Part shown: one piece after another, positions 31,940 to 40,296 of the stretch | Position numbering within the stretch: position 1 is the first letter of the stretch | How the letters are laid out: every line of letters begins with the position of its first letter | Assembly: GCF_024055895.1 (NCBI RefSeq) | Contig: NZ_JAMXLE010000003.1 | Location: forward strand, 310,001 to 374,000 | Reading direction: 5' to 3' | DNA: 64,000 nucleotides | Source of the DNA: Rhizobium sp. L1K21 | Lineage (GTDB): Bacteria; Pseudomonadota; Alphaproteobacteria; Rhizobiales; Rhizobiaceae | The notes under the pieces: model-generated | Seen by the model: only the letters and a program-made list of their open reading frames with translations | What the model was told of the DNA's origin: nothing | Databases searched by the model: none | Made by a program: the position numbers and the translations under genes

Positions 31940-31964
31940 AACTCCCTTCTTCTTTGAAGGTTCC
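31940..31964 (-). promoter_or_regulatory. EcfG-type promoter for lipoprotein/CDF pair
   Basis: Minus strand GGAAC (31964-31960), 16-base spacer, AGTT (31943-31940), 50 bp before the start at 31889. Confidence 0.62.
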
Positions 31965-32009
31965 AGACCTTTGCTGAATGGAGAAACGTGAAGACCTTTC
32001 TTTCCCGTG

Positions 32010-32951
32010 CTAAACAGCTCCTGAGCGTATGCGCTCGCCCAGCAGATCGGCTTCGACGAAGATTTTCTGTACTTCGGGATGTGCATCGCGAATACGTTTC
32101 TGCACCCGATCAACAACCTCAAAGAGCGCATCCTTTTGCACGTCAGCGGCGAACTCGATCTCCATGTTGAGGAGAACCTGTTTGGGTCCGAGATGCATTG
32201 TCAGTAGCCTTGGAACCGCGTGCACGCTGCTGTCTTCGGTGGCGATTTTACGAAGCGCCTTCAAAAGATCAGGATCGGCACTTTCGCCGACGATCAGTGC
32301 CCGCGATTCATAAACAAGGAAACAAGCAACGATAATCAGAATATGGCCGATCCCGATTGAGGCCAGACCATCAAAAAGCGGCTTCTCGAACGTCACCGAC
32401 AGGAAAACGCCCGCCAGTGCAACCATAATGCCGAGCAGTGCTGCCGTGTCTTCCGCAACGACGGTGAACACCGACGGGTCCTTGCTCCTGCGGAAGGTCT
32501 TAAACACACTCTCACCCTGCTTGCGCTCCTTCAAAAGCGACCGCAACGCGATGAGCCAGGACGTGCCCTCAGCGAGAAACGCGATCGCCAACACCACATA
32601 GTTCCAGATCGGCTGGGTAACCGGCTCAGGATGCCTAAGATGGGAAACGCCTTCATAGATCGAGAGACCGCCGCCAACTGAAAATAGCAGGACCGCAACG
32701 ATCAAACCCCAGAAATAGATCTCATGACCGTGACCAAAGGGATGCTGCTCATCCGGCGGGCGCCGGCCAAGCCGTATGCCGAGAAGGAGAAGCAACTCGT
32801 TGCCGGTGTCCACCACCGAGTGGAAGGCTTCCGACAGCATGGACGAACTGCCGGTAAAGAAAGCAGCGACGAACTTTGCAACCGCTATCAAGAGATTGGC
32901 TGCAATTGCACCATAGACCGCTGTAGGTCGATTTTCGGATTGATCCGCCAT
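32010..32951 (-). CDS. cation diffusion facilitator transporter (ZnT9-like)
   Basis: A 313-residue CDF transporter with six spans. Span 2 has H44-x3-D48 (SEAFHSVVDTGNE); span 5 has the acidic pair in VVAEDTAALLG rather than a histidine, as in the ZnT9-like subgroup. The HPFGHGHEIYFWGLI loop between spans 2 and 3 is typical. The C-terminal domain (TMHLGPKQVLLNMEIEFAAD) is cytoplasmic. The gene is 59 bp downstream of the P19-like iron gene and may share its promoter, although a small hairpin lies between them. Confidence 0.87.
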   Translation of the reverse strand: MADQSENRPTAVYGAIAANLLIAVAKFVAAFFTGSSSMLSEAFHSVVDTGNELLLLLGIRLGRRPPDEQHPFGHGHEIYFWGLIVAVLLFSVGGGLSIYEGVSHLRHPEPVTQPIWNYVVLAIAFLAEGTSWLIALRSLLKERKQGESVFKTFRRSKDPSVFTVVAEDTAALLGIMVALAGVFLSVTFEKPLFDGLASIGIGHILIIVACFLVYESRALIVGESADPDLLKALRKIATEDSSVHAVPRLLTMHLGPKQVLLNMEIEFAADVQKDALFEVVDRVQKRIRDAHPEVQKIFVEADLLGERIRSGAV

Positions 32952-32981
32952 TCTGCGTTCTCAAACACAAGGTGCGTTCAA

Positions 32982-33000
32982 GGCTCCACCAATTGGAGCC
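32982..33000 (-). terminator. weak hairpin between P19-like and CDF genes
   Basis: A perfect 7-bp stem GGCTCCA / TGGAGCC with a 5-base loop, just downstream of the P19-like stop. No T run follows, so it may attenuate rather than end transcription into the CDF gene. Confidence 0.35.
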
Positions 33001-33010
33001 GTCGAACTGA

Positions 33011-33559
33011 TCAGCCTTGCCCCGTCTTGATATCGACGCCTTCGAAAACCACTTCGACAGGCTTTGCATAGCGCTTGCCGTTGGTTTCATCATGGCGTGC
33101 AAACGAAGGGGCGGCGATGTTGACGGTGACGTCGTACTTGCCTGCATCCGGCACTTTCACATTGGCACCATAGTGGTAGAGGCCAGGATGCCACAGAAAG
33201 GGCGTCGTTAAGGGTCCGATCTTGGCGCCATCTTCCGCAGTGAGCGTGACCTCAATCTCCAAGCCGGGGATAAAGCGATGATCGGCCGCATCGCTGACGG
33301 AGACCTCGATGTGGCAGTTCTCCTCGTCCGGCTCCTGCCATTTCAGGCCGCCCTCGCCATCGGGGCGATACATGCCTTCGGCTTCTTCCTGGGCGATAGC
33401 CACGATATAGTCTTCCACCTGTTTCTTCGCGCCGGTGTGAGCGACTTCCGTGACCATATATTCGAGCGACTTGTTGTAAGCCTTGCCTTCTTCCCTGGCC
33501 AGTTCGAGCTGACGCTTGTCTGCTTCTTCGCTCGGTACCTGTTTCTTTGCTTCAGTCAT
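33011..33559 (-). CDS. P19/Tp34-like iron-transport protein without signal peptide
   Basis: A 182-residue protein whose C-terminal two thirds (about 75-165) resemble the P19/Tp34 family of periplasmic iron-binding partners of FTR1-type ferrous iron transporters: DAADHRFIPGLEIEVTLT, TTPFLWHPGLYHYGANVKV and KYDVTVNIAAPSFARHD. The start is firmly fixed by GAAGGAGGACACC, and the N-terminus MTEAKKQVPSEEADKRQLEL is charged, so there is no secretion signal. It should therefore be cytoplasmic, unlike the known family members. An EcfG-type promoter lies 62 bp upstream. Confidence 0.75.
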   Translation of the reverse strand: MTEAKKQVPSEEADKRQLELAREEGKAYNKSLEYMVTEVAHTGAKKQVEDYIVAIAQEEAEGMYRPDGEGGLKWQEPDEENCHIEVSVSDAADHRFIPGLEIEVTLTAEDGAKIGPLTTPFLWHPGLYHYGANVKVPDAGKYDVTVNIAAPSFARHDETNGKRYAKPVEVVFEGVDIKTGQG

Positions 33560-33621
33560 TAAGGTGTCCTCCTTCAGCGTCCGGCTACACGGAATGCGCA
33601 GCCGGGACCTTCGGGATGACT

Positions 33622-33647
33622 AACTTCATCTATCGGGGTTTGGTTCC
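33622..33647 (-). promoter_or_regulatory. EcfG-type promoter for P19-like gene
   Basis: Minus strand GGAAC (33647-33643), 17-base spacer, AGTT (33625-33622), 62 bp before the start at 33559. It is the last such element in the island. The region 33648-33801 beyond it shows no gene. Confidence 0.55.
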
Positions 33648-33801
33648 AAGCGGGGGGCGCAAGTGTCTGGATTGCGGCCACGGAAAAGTCCGATGGCCTC
33701 CTTCGCGATGCATCTGGTCGAATGGCCCGAGCATGGGGCTTCCGGGGCAATAAGGTGCAAAATGCCTTGGTTTCCCGGGCCAGGATGGGAAGGAAAAGTC
33801 C

Positions 33802-34905
33802 TCAGCGGGCAACCCAGTCGCGGATCAGGGCGTAGTAGCGATCGAGTTGATCGGTGGCGATTGATTCATCGGGCTGGTGCCCGTCATCCATTGTGCCCGG
33901 GCCACAGACGACCGTCGGGATGCCCAGCCCGGCGAAATATCCGGCCTCGGTTCCGAACGCAACGGTCGCCGGGTGCGCATCGGGCAAGGTGGCCAAAAAA
34001 CCCGCTACGACAGGATCATCTGCTGAACCCGAGAGGCCGGGATACTGCCCTGTGCAGATAATGTCTGCTCCTTCCTGCGGCACCAGACCGGAGAGGATCC
34101 TGTCCGGCGTCTCCCCTGCCAGGTGACGGATTTCAAACAGGACTTCGGCATGGTCCGGAACGATGTTCAGCGCGACCCCGCCTCGGGCCACACCGGCATG
34201 GACGGTGGAAAAGGGCGGATCGAAGGCCTCATCATGTGCACCCGTTTCTGCCAGTGCGCCCTGAAGGTTTTTCAAGGACAGAATGAAGTCTGCAGCGCCG
34301 TGCAAGGCATTTGTCAAATAGGGTGCCATCGCGGAATGGCCGGGCGTGCCCTTGAATGTGGCCCGATAGCTGGCCTTGCCCTTGTGGCCCAGCACCGGAC
34401 GCATCAGGGTCGGCTCGCCGACGATACATAGATCCGGTTTGCCAAGGGTCGGTATGACCGTTCCAATCATCTCCGGAATACCGCGGCATCCAAGCTCTTC
34501 GTCCCAGCTGAGGCCAATCATCACCGGCTTGGCGGGCGGCGTTTCGCGCAATGTCTCGGCCAGCGCCAGTACACAGGCGATAAAGCCCTTCATATCGGTG
34601 GTTCCACGGCCGATATAGCGACCTGCCCTTTCGACCAGAGCGAAGGGATCGGTGGTCCAGTTCTGGCCATCGACAGGAACGACATCGGTATGGGCAGAAA
34701 AAAGCGTTCCGCCATCGCCCTCTCCGAAGCGAGCGAGCAGGCCGGCTTTTGGTCCATCGCGTGCAGGAACAATGGTCACGGCAAATCCGGCTGCGGTCAG
34801 CAGATCCTGAGCCCAGTCGATCAAGTCGAGATTGGACTGGCCGGCAATCGTTGGAAAGGCGATGAGCTTTTCGAGGAGGGGCTTTATTCTCGACAAATCC
34901 GGCAT
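33802..34905 (-). CDS. M20 family deacylase (ArgE/acetylornithine deacetylase-like)
   Basis: A 367-residue zinc-dependent hydrolase of the M20/ArgE group. Metal-site motifs: SAHTDVVPVDG, GTTDMKGFIACVLAL, the catalytic Glu in SWDEELGCRG, CIVGEPT, and a C-terminal CGPGTMDDGHQPDE. A dimerisation lid (ASYRATFKGTPGHSAMAPYL) is present. It should cleave an N-acyl group from an amino acid or amine; true arginine biosynthesis is less likely because it sits 30 bp behind a LysR regulator in an operon with a flavin monooxygenase, RidA and DUF1028. Confidence 0.88.
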   Translation of the reverse strand: MPDLSRIKPLLEKLIAFPTIAGQSNLDLIDWAQDLLTAAGFAVTIVPARDGPKAGLLARFGEGDGGTLFSAHTDVVPVDGQNWTTDPFALVERAGRYIGRGTTDMKGFIACVLALAETLRETPPAKPVMIGLSWDEELGCRGIPEMIGTVIPTLGKPDLCIVGEPTLMRPVLGHKGKASYRATFKGTPGHSAMAPYLTNALHGAADFILSLKNLQGALAETGAHDEAFDPPFSTVHAGVARGGVALNIVPDHAEVLFEIRHLAGETPDRILSGLVPQEGADIICTGQYPGLSGSADDPVVAGFLATLPDAHPATVAFGTEAGYFAGLGIPTVVCGPGTMDDGHQPDESIATDQLDRYYALIRDWVAR

Positions 34906-34935
34906 GATCCATTTTTCTCGTTTGGAGCGCGCGCT

Positions 34936-35868
34936 TTAGCTGGCGGCAAAATCGAACGTGTTGTGGGCCTGAATGAAGGTTTTGGCGTGCTCGATGAAGG
35001 TGGAGACCGTGCGCGTGTTTTCCGCACCCTCGCTCATAAGAAGGCCCATGTTGAGGGGACGCACCGGGCCGGACAGCGGCACAAAACGAAGCTGTTTTCC
35101 ATCGGGCGAAAGCTTGGACAAGGGGCGGATATTGGCGACCGAATAGCCGAAATTATTGGCCACCAGCGAACGCATCACGGCCATATCCCGCGTCCGCTCC
35201 ACGATTTCGGGACGAACGCCCAGCGAAGAGAAAATGGAAAGAAAATAATCCGCGCTCATCGGCAGATCGAGCAGTATCATCGGAAAGCCGGCCAGGTCCA
35301 TCGGCGAGACATATTGCCGTTCGGCAAGCGGATGCCCCTCGCTGAAAAGCGCAAAAGGCGGCAATTCGATGAGCGGCACGAAGCTGAGATCTGCGGGAAT
35401 GTTGAGATCGTAAGTGAGCGCGATATCGAGCTTTGCGGCGCGCAACCCGTTGAACAGTTCGGATTGGTCCCGTTCGAACTGGCTGAATTCAACCTCCGGG
35501 AACAGATCGACAAAGCTGCGGCGCAGGCTCGGCAGCACGATCTGCGCAAATGTCAGAAGACAACCAACACGCAGGCTGCCGCGCACCGTTCCTGCGACAT
35601 CGGCAGCCAGCTGGACGAGGCCATTGGCCTTCGCCAGTGTTTCGCGGGCAGCATTCAAAAACAACTCCCCGGTCTGCGACAGCGAAAGGCCGTGGGCATG
35701 CCGGCGCACGAACAGTTTCAGCCCGAACTCCGCTTCAAGTTGGGCAATCGCCGCGGAGATGGATGGCGAAGAAACATTGATTTTCTGCGCAGCCAGGGCA
35801 ATCGACCCACAATCGCAAACCGCCACAAAATATTCCAGTTGTCTGAACGTGATACGAAGCGGCACGCC
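34936..35868 (-). CDS. LysR-family transcriptional regulator
   Basis: LysR regulator, about 310 residues from the GTG at 35868, chosen because the winged helix begins 4 residues later (ITFRQLEYFVAVCDCGSIAL) and GGAACC precedes it; an in-frame ATG at 35952 would add 28 residues of unusual sequence. The helix-turn-helix AAQKINVSSPSISAAIAQLE is followed by a periplasmic-binding-like effector domain. It is embedded in the same-strand operon between DUF1028 and the M20 deacylase and probably controls it. Confidence 0.85.
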   Translation of the reverse strand, partial: GVPLRITFRQLEYFVAVCDCGSIALAAQKINVSSPSISAAIAQLEAEFGLKLFVRRHAHGLSLSQTGELFLNAARETLAKANGLVQLAADVAGTVRGSLRVGCLLTFAQIVLPSLRRSFVDLFPEVEFSQFERDQSELFNGLRAAKLDIALTYDLNIPADLSFVPLIELPPFALFSEGHPLAERQYVSPMDLAGFPMILLDLPMSADYFLSIFSSLGVRPEIVERTRDMAVMRSLVANNFGYSVANIRPLSKLSPDGKQLRFVPLSGPVRPLNMGLLMSEGAENTRTVSTFIEHAKTFIQAHNTFDFAAS

Positions 35869-35966
35869 GGTTCCATGTCCTTCAAAATCAAAGAGTCTGC
35901 GGTCAAAGCAGCTGATCACCTGAGAATATACGGTTCTTTCGCGACGAGACAATCACGCGCGCACGA

Positions 35967-36644
35967 TCATTCGTCGCCTGGAACGCCATAGGACGGAGCA
36001 GCCTCAGGGTTCAGGGCGCGCGTGATATAGGCGTCCGCCTGAGGTCTGTAGACATCCCATGCGCGGGCGAGTGCTGCAATCGGGCAAGCCTCATCCAGCC
36101 AGTCGATGCGCAGCTCGGCATAGGGCCAGCTCTGCCGGTCAACGATCAGCAGACCGGCGGAATGCACCGGTCCGGCTTCACCACCTGCTGCAAGGCCGGC
36201 CTGCATGGCTGCCACCAGCCTGTCGCCGAGCGCTCCTCCTGCTGCTTCAAACGCGGACACCATGGCGGCAGGCACCTGGTCGTTGGCAAGCAGATTGCCC
36301 CCGGCAGCGCAGTCTGTCCCGAAAGCGCTCGTCCATATGCCGAGCGCCTTCGGCCCGGAATGGATCGCGCTTACCCCTTCCCTGTCGATCGCCAGAAGCT
36401 GGCGGTAATCCGCAAAGCCGTCAGCGTCCCTGGCTGTCGCAACAGCCTTTTGCGCGTCGGCACCCTTCGCCATTTCCGACAGCATGATGGGACCGAGCGC
36501 CGGGTTGGTGACATTCTGCGTCGAAACCGCGCCCACGCCTGCTTCGGCAAAGCTGCAGCGCGCAGCAACCGCAGGCGAGGACGAGGAAATGGCTACGCCG
36601 AACTGTCCGGTTTCGGGGCAGCGGGCGACGATGGAAAAGGTCAT
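35967..36644 (-). CDS. DUF1028 protein (Ntn-hydrolase-like)
   Basis: A 225-residue DUF1028 protein: MTFSIVARCPETGQFGVAIS, SSPAVAARCSFAEAGVGAVS, QNVTNPALGP and GNLLANDQVPAAMVSAFEA are family blocks. The fold is related to Ntn hydrolases, although no activity is established. It follows the RidA gene by 18 bp. DUF1028 and RidA genes often accompany amidohydrolase and amino-acid catabolic genes, so a role in turning over an amide or imine intermediate is plausible but inferred. Confidence 0.87.
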   Translation of the reverse strand: MTFSIVARCPETGQFGVAISSSSPAVAARCSFAEAGVGAVSTQNVTNPALGPIMLSEMAKGADAQKAVATARDADGFADYRQLLAIDREGVSAIHSGPKALGIWTSAFGTDCAAGGNLLANDQVPAAMVSAFEAAGGALGDRLVAAMQAGLAAGGEAGPVHSAGLLIVDRQSWPYAELRIDWLDEACPIAALARAWDVYRPQADAYITRALNPEAAPSYGVPGDE

Positions 36645-36662
36645 GGCAGGCCCTTCTGTGGT

Positions 36663-37082
36663 TTAGTGCTCGTCGGGAATGACGGCAGTGCCATCGATTT
36701 CGACGAGCCATTCGGGCCGCGCGAGACAGGACACGACCACACCTGTCGAGACCGGGTGCACGCCCTTGATATATTCACCCATCGTGCGATAAACGGCTTC
36801 CCGATGGCGCACATCGGTCAGATAGACGACCACCTTGCACAGGTGCTCCATCTTACCGCCCGCCTCCTCGATCAACTGCTTGATGTTCTGCATGACCTTG
36901 TGCGTTTGCTCGACGGGATCGTGGCTGGCAATATTTTCAGCCGTATCGAGATCCTGAGGGCATTGGCCGCGCAGAAAAATCGTCGTCCCTCTTGCGACCA
37001 CGGCCTGACACAGATCGTTGTCAAGCTTTTGCTCCGGATAGGTGTCCTTGGTGTTGAATTTACGAATGCGCGTATGCGACAT
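36663..37082 (-). CDS. RidA family (YjgF/YER057c/UK114) protein
   Basis: A 139-residue RidA-fold protein. GTTIFLRGQCPQDLDTAENI, QTHKVMQNIKQLIEEAGGKM, HLCKVVVYLTDVRHREAVY and CLARPEWLVEIDGTAVI cover the conserved strands and the subunit-interface site; the Arg in SCLARPEWLVEI matches the carboxylate-binding Arg of imine deaminases. It should hydrolyse reactive enamine/imine intermediates. Positioned between a flavin monooxygenase and DUF1028 in the same operon. Confidence 0.9.
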   Translation of the reverse strand: MSHTRIRKFNTKDTYPEQKLDNDLCQAVVARGTTIFLRGQCPQDLDTAENIASHDPVEQTHKVMQNIKQLIEEAGGKMEHLCKVVVYLTDVRHREAVYRTMGEYIKGVHPVSTGVVVSCLARPEWLVEIDGTAVIPDEH

Positions 37083-37135
37083 GGTGTGTCTTTCTGATCA
37101 TCTTGCAGACGTCGGATGCGGGCTTGGGAAAAGAC

Positions 37136-38419
37136 CTATTCGGCTACAGCCTGCAATCGTTCTGGTTTGCTTTTATATTCGAGATACTTTTGCTGGATAA
37201 GTATATGGTCGGCAACATATTTCGCGTCGTGCCACACACCCCAGATGAAGCTGGAGCCGCGGCCCGATAGCCAGGGCAAGCCCAGGAAATAGATTCCGGG
37301 TTCCCCGGAGACACCGCGCTGGTGTCTGGGCTGCCCGCGTTCATCGAATATGTCGAGCTTCAGCCAGCTGTAATCTGATCGGAAGCCCGTCGCCCAGATA
37401 ACCGTTGTGATGCCGGCCTCTTTCAGGTTCAGCTCGAAAATGGGATTTTCAATGCAGTCGGGATTTGCGCCGAAAGTGCGCGCTTCGGGTTCTTCAGGCA
37501 GGTCAAGTCCATTGCGCTCCACATAGGCATCGGCTTCATCAAGCAACGAGAGATAGTTCTCGTCTCCGCGGGCGATGTTTTCGGCAAGGTCATGCGCAAA
37601 GTGCAAGGTGCCGTTGTCGTAGCTTTCGGTGCGACCCACGAGAGTCATTCCGAGGTTCGCCAAATTGCGGAAGTCGATGGTTTCGCCATTACGCGCGCCG
37701 CTGACGGCGATGGTCACATGTTCCGTACCGGGGGCCTGAGCCTGCAGGTTCCATTTACCCAGAACCCCGAGCCACCAAACGAAATCCCGACCGCGATAGG
37801 CACGGGGCGGACGATCATGCGGGCCGACGGACAGATAAACCTTGCGGCCGCTTCGCGCGATTTCGTCAGCGATCTGGACGCCGGAAGACCCCGCACCCAC
37901 CACCATGATGTTACCGGCGGGCAATTTATCCGGATTGCGGTAGTCGGACGAATGCATCTGAAGCAAACCCGCGGTTTCCTCTATAATCGGCGGGATCGCG
38001 GGATGCTGAAAAGGCCCCGTCGCCACGATAACGTTGGACGCTTCGATTTCCCCTTTATCGGTCCTGACCAGGAAGCCGCGTTGATGGTCCTTGCGTTCGA
38101 CCGACAACACCTCGACCCCGCAGCGGATCGGGGCATCGAACGTCTCCGCATAAGCGGCGAAATAGTCTGCAACGGCGTCTTTGTGCACGAAGCTGTCCGG
38201 ATCGGCACCTTCGAATTCAAGATTTGGGAAACGATCGTGCCAGGCAGGCCCGTTTGCGACCAGAGAGTCCCAACGCGCCGTTCTCCAACGCTCGGCGATC
38301 CGGCTACGCTCGATCACAACATGCTCGGTCCCGTTCTTGCTCAGGTGTTCGCTGGCCGCGATCCCCGCTTGACCGGCGCCAACCACGACGGTGTCAACTT
38401 TTTCCAAAGCCATACGCAA
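37136..38419 (-). CDS. flavin-containing monooxygenase (CzcO/FMO type)
   Basis: A 427-residue class B flavoprotein monooxygenase. FAD loop VVVGAGQAGIAASEHL near 9-24, the ERWRTARWDSLVANGPAW segment, NADPH loop MVVGAGSSGVQIADEI near 170, and TVIWATGFRSDYSWL near 340. It should oxygenate an N- or S-containing or ketone substrate using NADPH and O2. The start may be the second Met (38413). First gene of the operon with RidA, DUF1028, LysR and the M20 deacylase; 337 bp separate it from the aldehyde dehydrogenase gene. Confidence 0.88.
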   Translation of the reverse strand: MRMALEKVDTVVVGAGQAGIAASEHLSKNGTEHVVIERSRIAERWRTARWDSLVANGPAWHDRFPNLEFEGADPDSFVHKDAVADYFAAYAETFDAPIRCGVEVLSVERKDHQRGFLVRTDKGEIEASNVIVATGPFQHPAIPPIIEETAGLLQMHSSDYRNPDKLPAGNIMVVGAGSSGVQIADEIARSGRKVYLSVGPHDRPPRAYRGRDFVWWLGVLGKWNLQAQAPGTEHVTIAVSGARNGETIDFRNLANLGMTLVGRTESYDNGTLHFAHDLAENIARGDENYLSLLDEADAYVERNGLDLPEEPEARTFGANPDCIENPIFELNLKEAGITTVIWATGFRSDYSWLKLDIFDERGQPRHQRGVSGEPGIYFLGLPWLSGRGSSFIWGVWHDAKYVADHILIQQKYLEYKSKPERLQAVAE

Positions 38420-38545
38420 ATTTTCCCGTTGTCAAAGCTTCGTTGAACCGTCACCAGCTCATTTGTGCATGTACTGAAGCTTATAGGGAATGCGGCGCAT
38501 ACAAAAATAGAAATTCCGATATCGTGAGTTAGGAAATAGCTAAGC

Positions 38546-38722
38546 CTAAGCGGATTGCGGATGCAGTTGGATGATGCCGCACGCGTGTTCTTTTGGGAAA
38601 AACGCGCCGACGGTTTCGTTGCCGGCTCTGGTGAGCGCGAAGCCGCTCTCCCAGAGGTGCCCCGGCTGCGGCACCGTCTGCAAAGCTAAGAGGGCTTGAA
38701 AATGGAGCCGGCCTGGGGATTG
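38546..38722 (-). pseudogene. coding-like remnant in the 38420-38756 gap
   Basis: The 337-bp gap holds no intact gene. A stop-to-stop frame of 58 codons on the minus strand reads with protein-like composition (TVPQPGHLWESGFALTRAGN then ETVGAFFPKEHACGIIQL) and ends TAG at 38548-38546, but it has no ATG and no ribosome site. I do not recognise the family; it could be the 3-prime end of a deleted gene. Nearer the monooxygenase start, 38460-38545 is AT-richer and is the likely promoter/operator region. Confidence 0.3.
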
Positions 38723-38756
38723 CTACGATCTGCGATGAACCCTGCCCGCATCAGGC

Positions 38757-40217
38757 TCAACGTTGAACGGTCACGAGATGGTCGGTGGTGAATTCTTCGA
38801 TAATCCAGTGCCCGTTGAAACGCCCAAGGCCGGAGTTCTTTTCACCGCCGAACATCACATGCGGGAAATCATGGATCGTCATATCGTTGATGTGGGTCAT
38901 TCCCGCTTCGAGCCCTTGTGCGAAACGCATTCCACGCTGCTCGTCTCCGGTGATCACCGCACTGGAAAGACCGTATTCGGTATCGTTTGCAAAGGCGAGC
39001 GCTTCTCGCTCATCCGCGGCACGGATGACCGGCGCGACGGGACCAAATATCTCGCTCCTGGCCAGGCGTGAATCATTGGTGACACCGGCGAATACGTGTG
39101 GCGGTATGATCCGCCCCTCTGTTTCGCCAGACACCCGCAGATCGAAACCCTGTTGACGACCGGATTCAATCAGACCGGTTACGGATTGCACCTGCGCGTC
39201 ATTGCACAAAGGACCGATCATCGTGTCGTCTGCATTCGGGTCTCCACATTTGATCTCCGACACCGCAGCGCAAAAGGCATCCAGGAAATTGTCGTAGAGC
39301 GCGCCATCGACAATGATGCGGTTGGTGCTCATGCAAATCTGTCCACAATGGTCGAAGCGCCCGACAAGAGCCGCCTTAACGGCCACGTCAATATCGGCGT
39401 CATCAAGGATAACCAATGGCGAGTTGCCGCCCAGTTCCAAACCGAGCTTTTTCAGCCGGGGCGAACCGCCCGAAATCCGCGCGATGCGCTGGCCAACCTC
39501 GGTTGAGCCGGTGAAGCTGATGATGCGGGGGATCGGATGCGCGCAGAAGGCATCGCCAATGTCCGAACCCGCACCGATGACCACGTTGAGGACACCGGGA
39601 GGCAGGCCTGCCTCTTCGTAAATCTTCGCCAGAAGAAGTCCGCCGGTCACTGGCGTGTCACTCGCAGGCTTCAAGACGACCGCATTGCCAAGCGCCAGGG
39701 CTGGTGCCACCGACCGGTTGGAAAGATGAAGCGGAACATTCCAGGGACTAATCACCGCGATCACCCCGACCGGCTTGCGGTAGACGCGTGCTTCCTTTCC
39801 AGGACGATCAACCGGCATGATGAAACCATGCATCAGATAGGGCATGCTGGCGGCTTCGATCATGCCATCACGTACGCCATTGAACTCGATCGTGGCCTTC
39901 ATTCGCGTGGAGCCGGATTCACGAATGATCCAGTCGATGATCTCGTCCCGCCTTCTGTCGAGAATGCCGACCGCGTTGTGGAAGATTGCAGCCCGTTCCT
40001 TTGGCAAGGCCATCGCCCAGGATTTTTGTGCCTGTTGCGCGGCTTCATAGGCGCGGTCGAGATCATCGACCCCCGCCATGGCAATCCGGGTCAACAAATT
40101 GTCGTTATATGGGTTGAAGTCCTCAAGCTCGCGCATCGCCGAACCGGAGCACCATTGCCCGTTGATATATTGTCCCGTGAAGCCATCATAGGCTGTCAAA
40201 GTCGTATGCACGTTCAT
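38757..40217 (-). CDS. aldehyde dehydrogenase (aryl-aldehyde type)
   Basis: A 486-residue NAD(P)-dependent aldehyde dehydrogenase. Motifs: ISPWNVPLHLSNRSVAPALA, FTGSTEVGQRIA, LELGGNSPLVILDDAD with the general-base Glu, and the catalytic Cys in FDHCGQICMSTNRIIV. The start at 40217 is fixed by GGAGGAGAT just upstream; the open frame continues 5-prime without support. The sequence style is that of benzaldehyde/vanillin/salicylaldehyde dehydrogenases, and the neighbours (FAD hydroxylase, extradiol dioxygenase, aryl-alcohol-like dehydrogenase) support an aromatic aldehyde as substrate. Confidence 0.88.
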   Translation of the reverse strand: MNVHTTLTAYDGFTGQYINGQWCSGSAMRELEDFNPYNDNLLTRIAMAGVDDLDRAYEAAQQAQKSWAMALPKERAAIFHNAVGILDRRRDEIIDWIIRESGSTRMKATIEFNGVRDGMIEAASMPYLMHGFIMPVDRPGKEARVYRKPVGVIAVISPWNVPLHLSNRSVAPALALGNAVVLKPASDTPVTGGLLLAKIYEEAGLPPGVLNVVIGAGSDIGDAFCAHPIPRIISFTGSTEVGQRIARISGGSPRLKKLGLELGGNSPLVILDDADIDVAVKAALVGRFDHCGQICMSTNRIIVDGALYDNFLDAFCAAVSEIKCGDPNADDTMIGPLCNDAQVQSVTGLIESGRQQGFDLRVSGETEGRIIPPHVFAGVTNDSRLARSEIFGPVAPVIRAADEREALAFANDTEYGLSSAVITGDEQRGMRFAQGLEAGMTHINDMTIHDFPHVMFGGEKNSGLGRFNGHWIIEEFTTDHLVTVQR

Positions 40218-40296
40218 ATCTCCTCCATTTGCTGCTGCGGCGCAGCTGTGACCGGCAAGGTCACGCAAACCGGTATTGCGCTTCAAAATGCATTCT

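Noticed and set aside
34690-35991. 433-codon + strand open frame opposite the M20 and LysR genes
   Set aside because: Both minus-strand genes have clear family motifs; the opposite frame is rich in Arg, Gln and His without any motif.
36162-37097. 311-codon + strand open frame opposite DUF1028 and RidA
   Set aside because: RidA and DUF1028 are firm assignments with good starts; the antisense frame has no motif.
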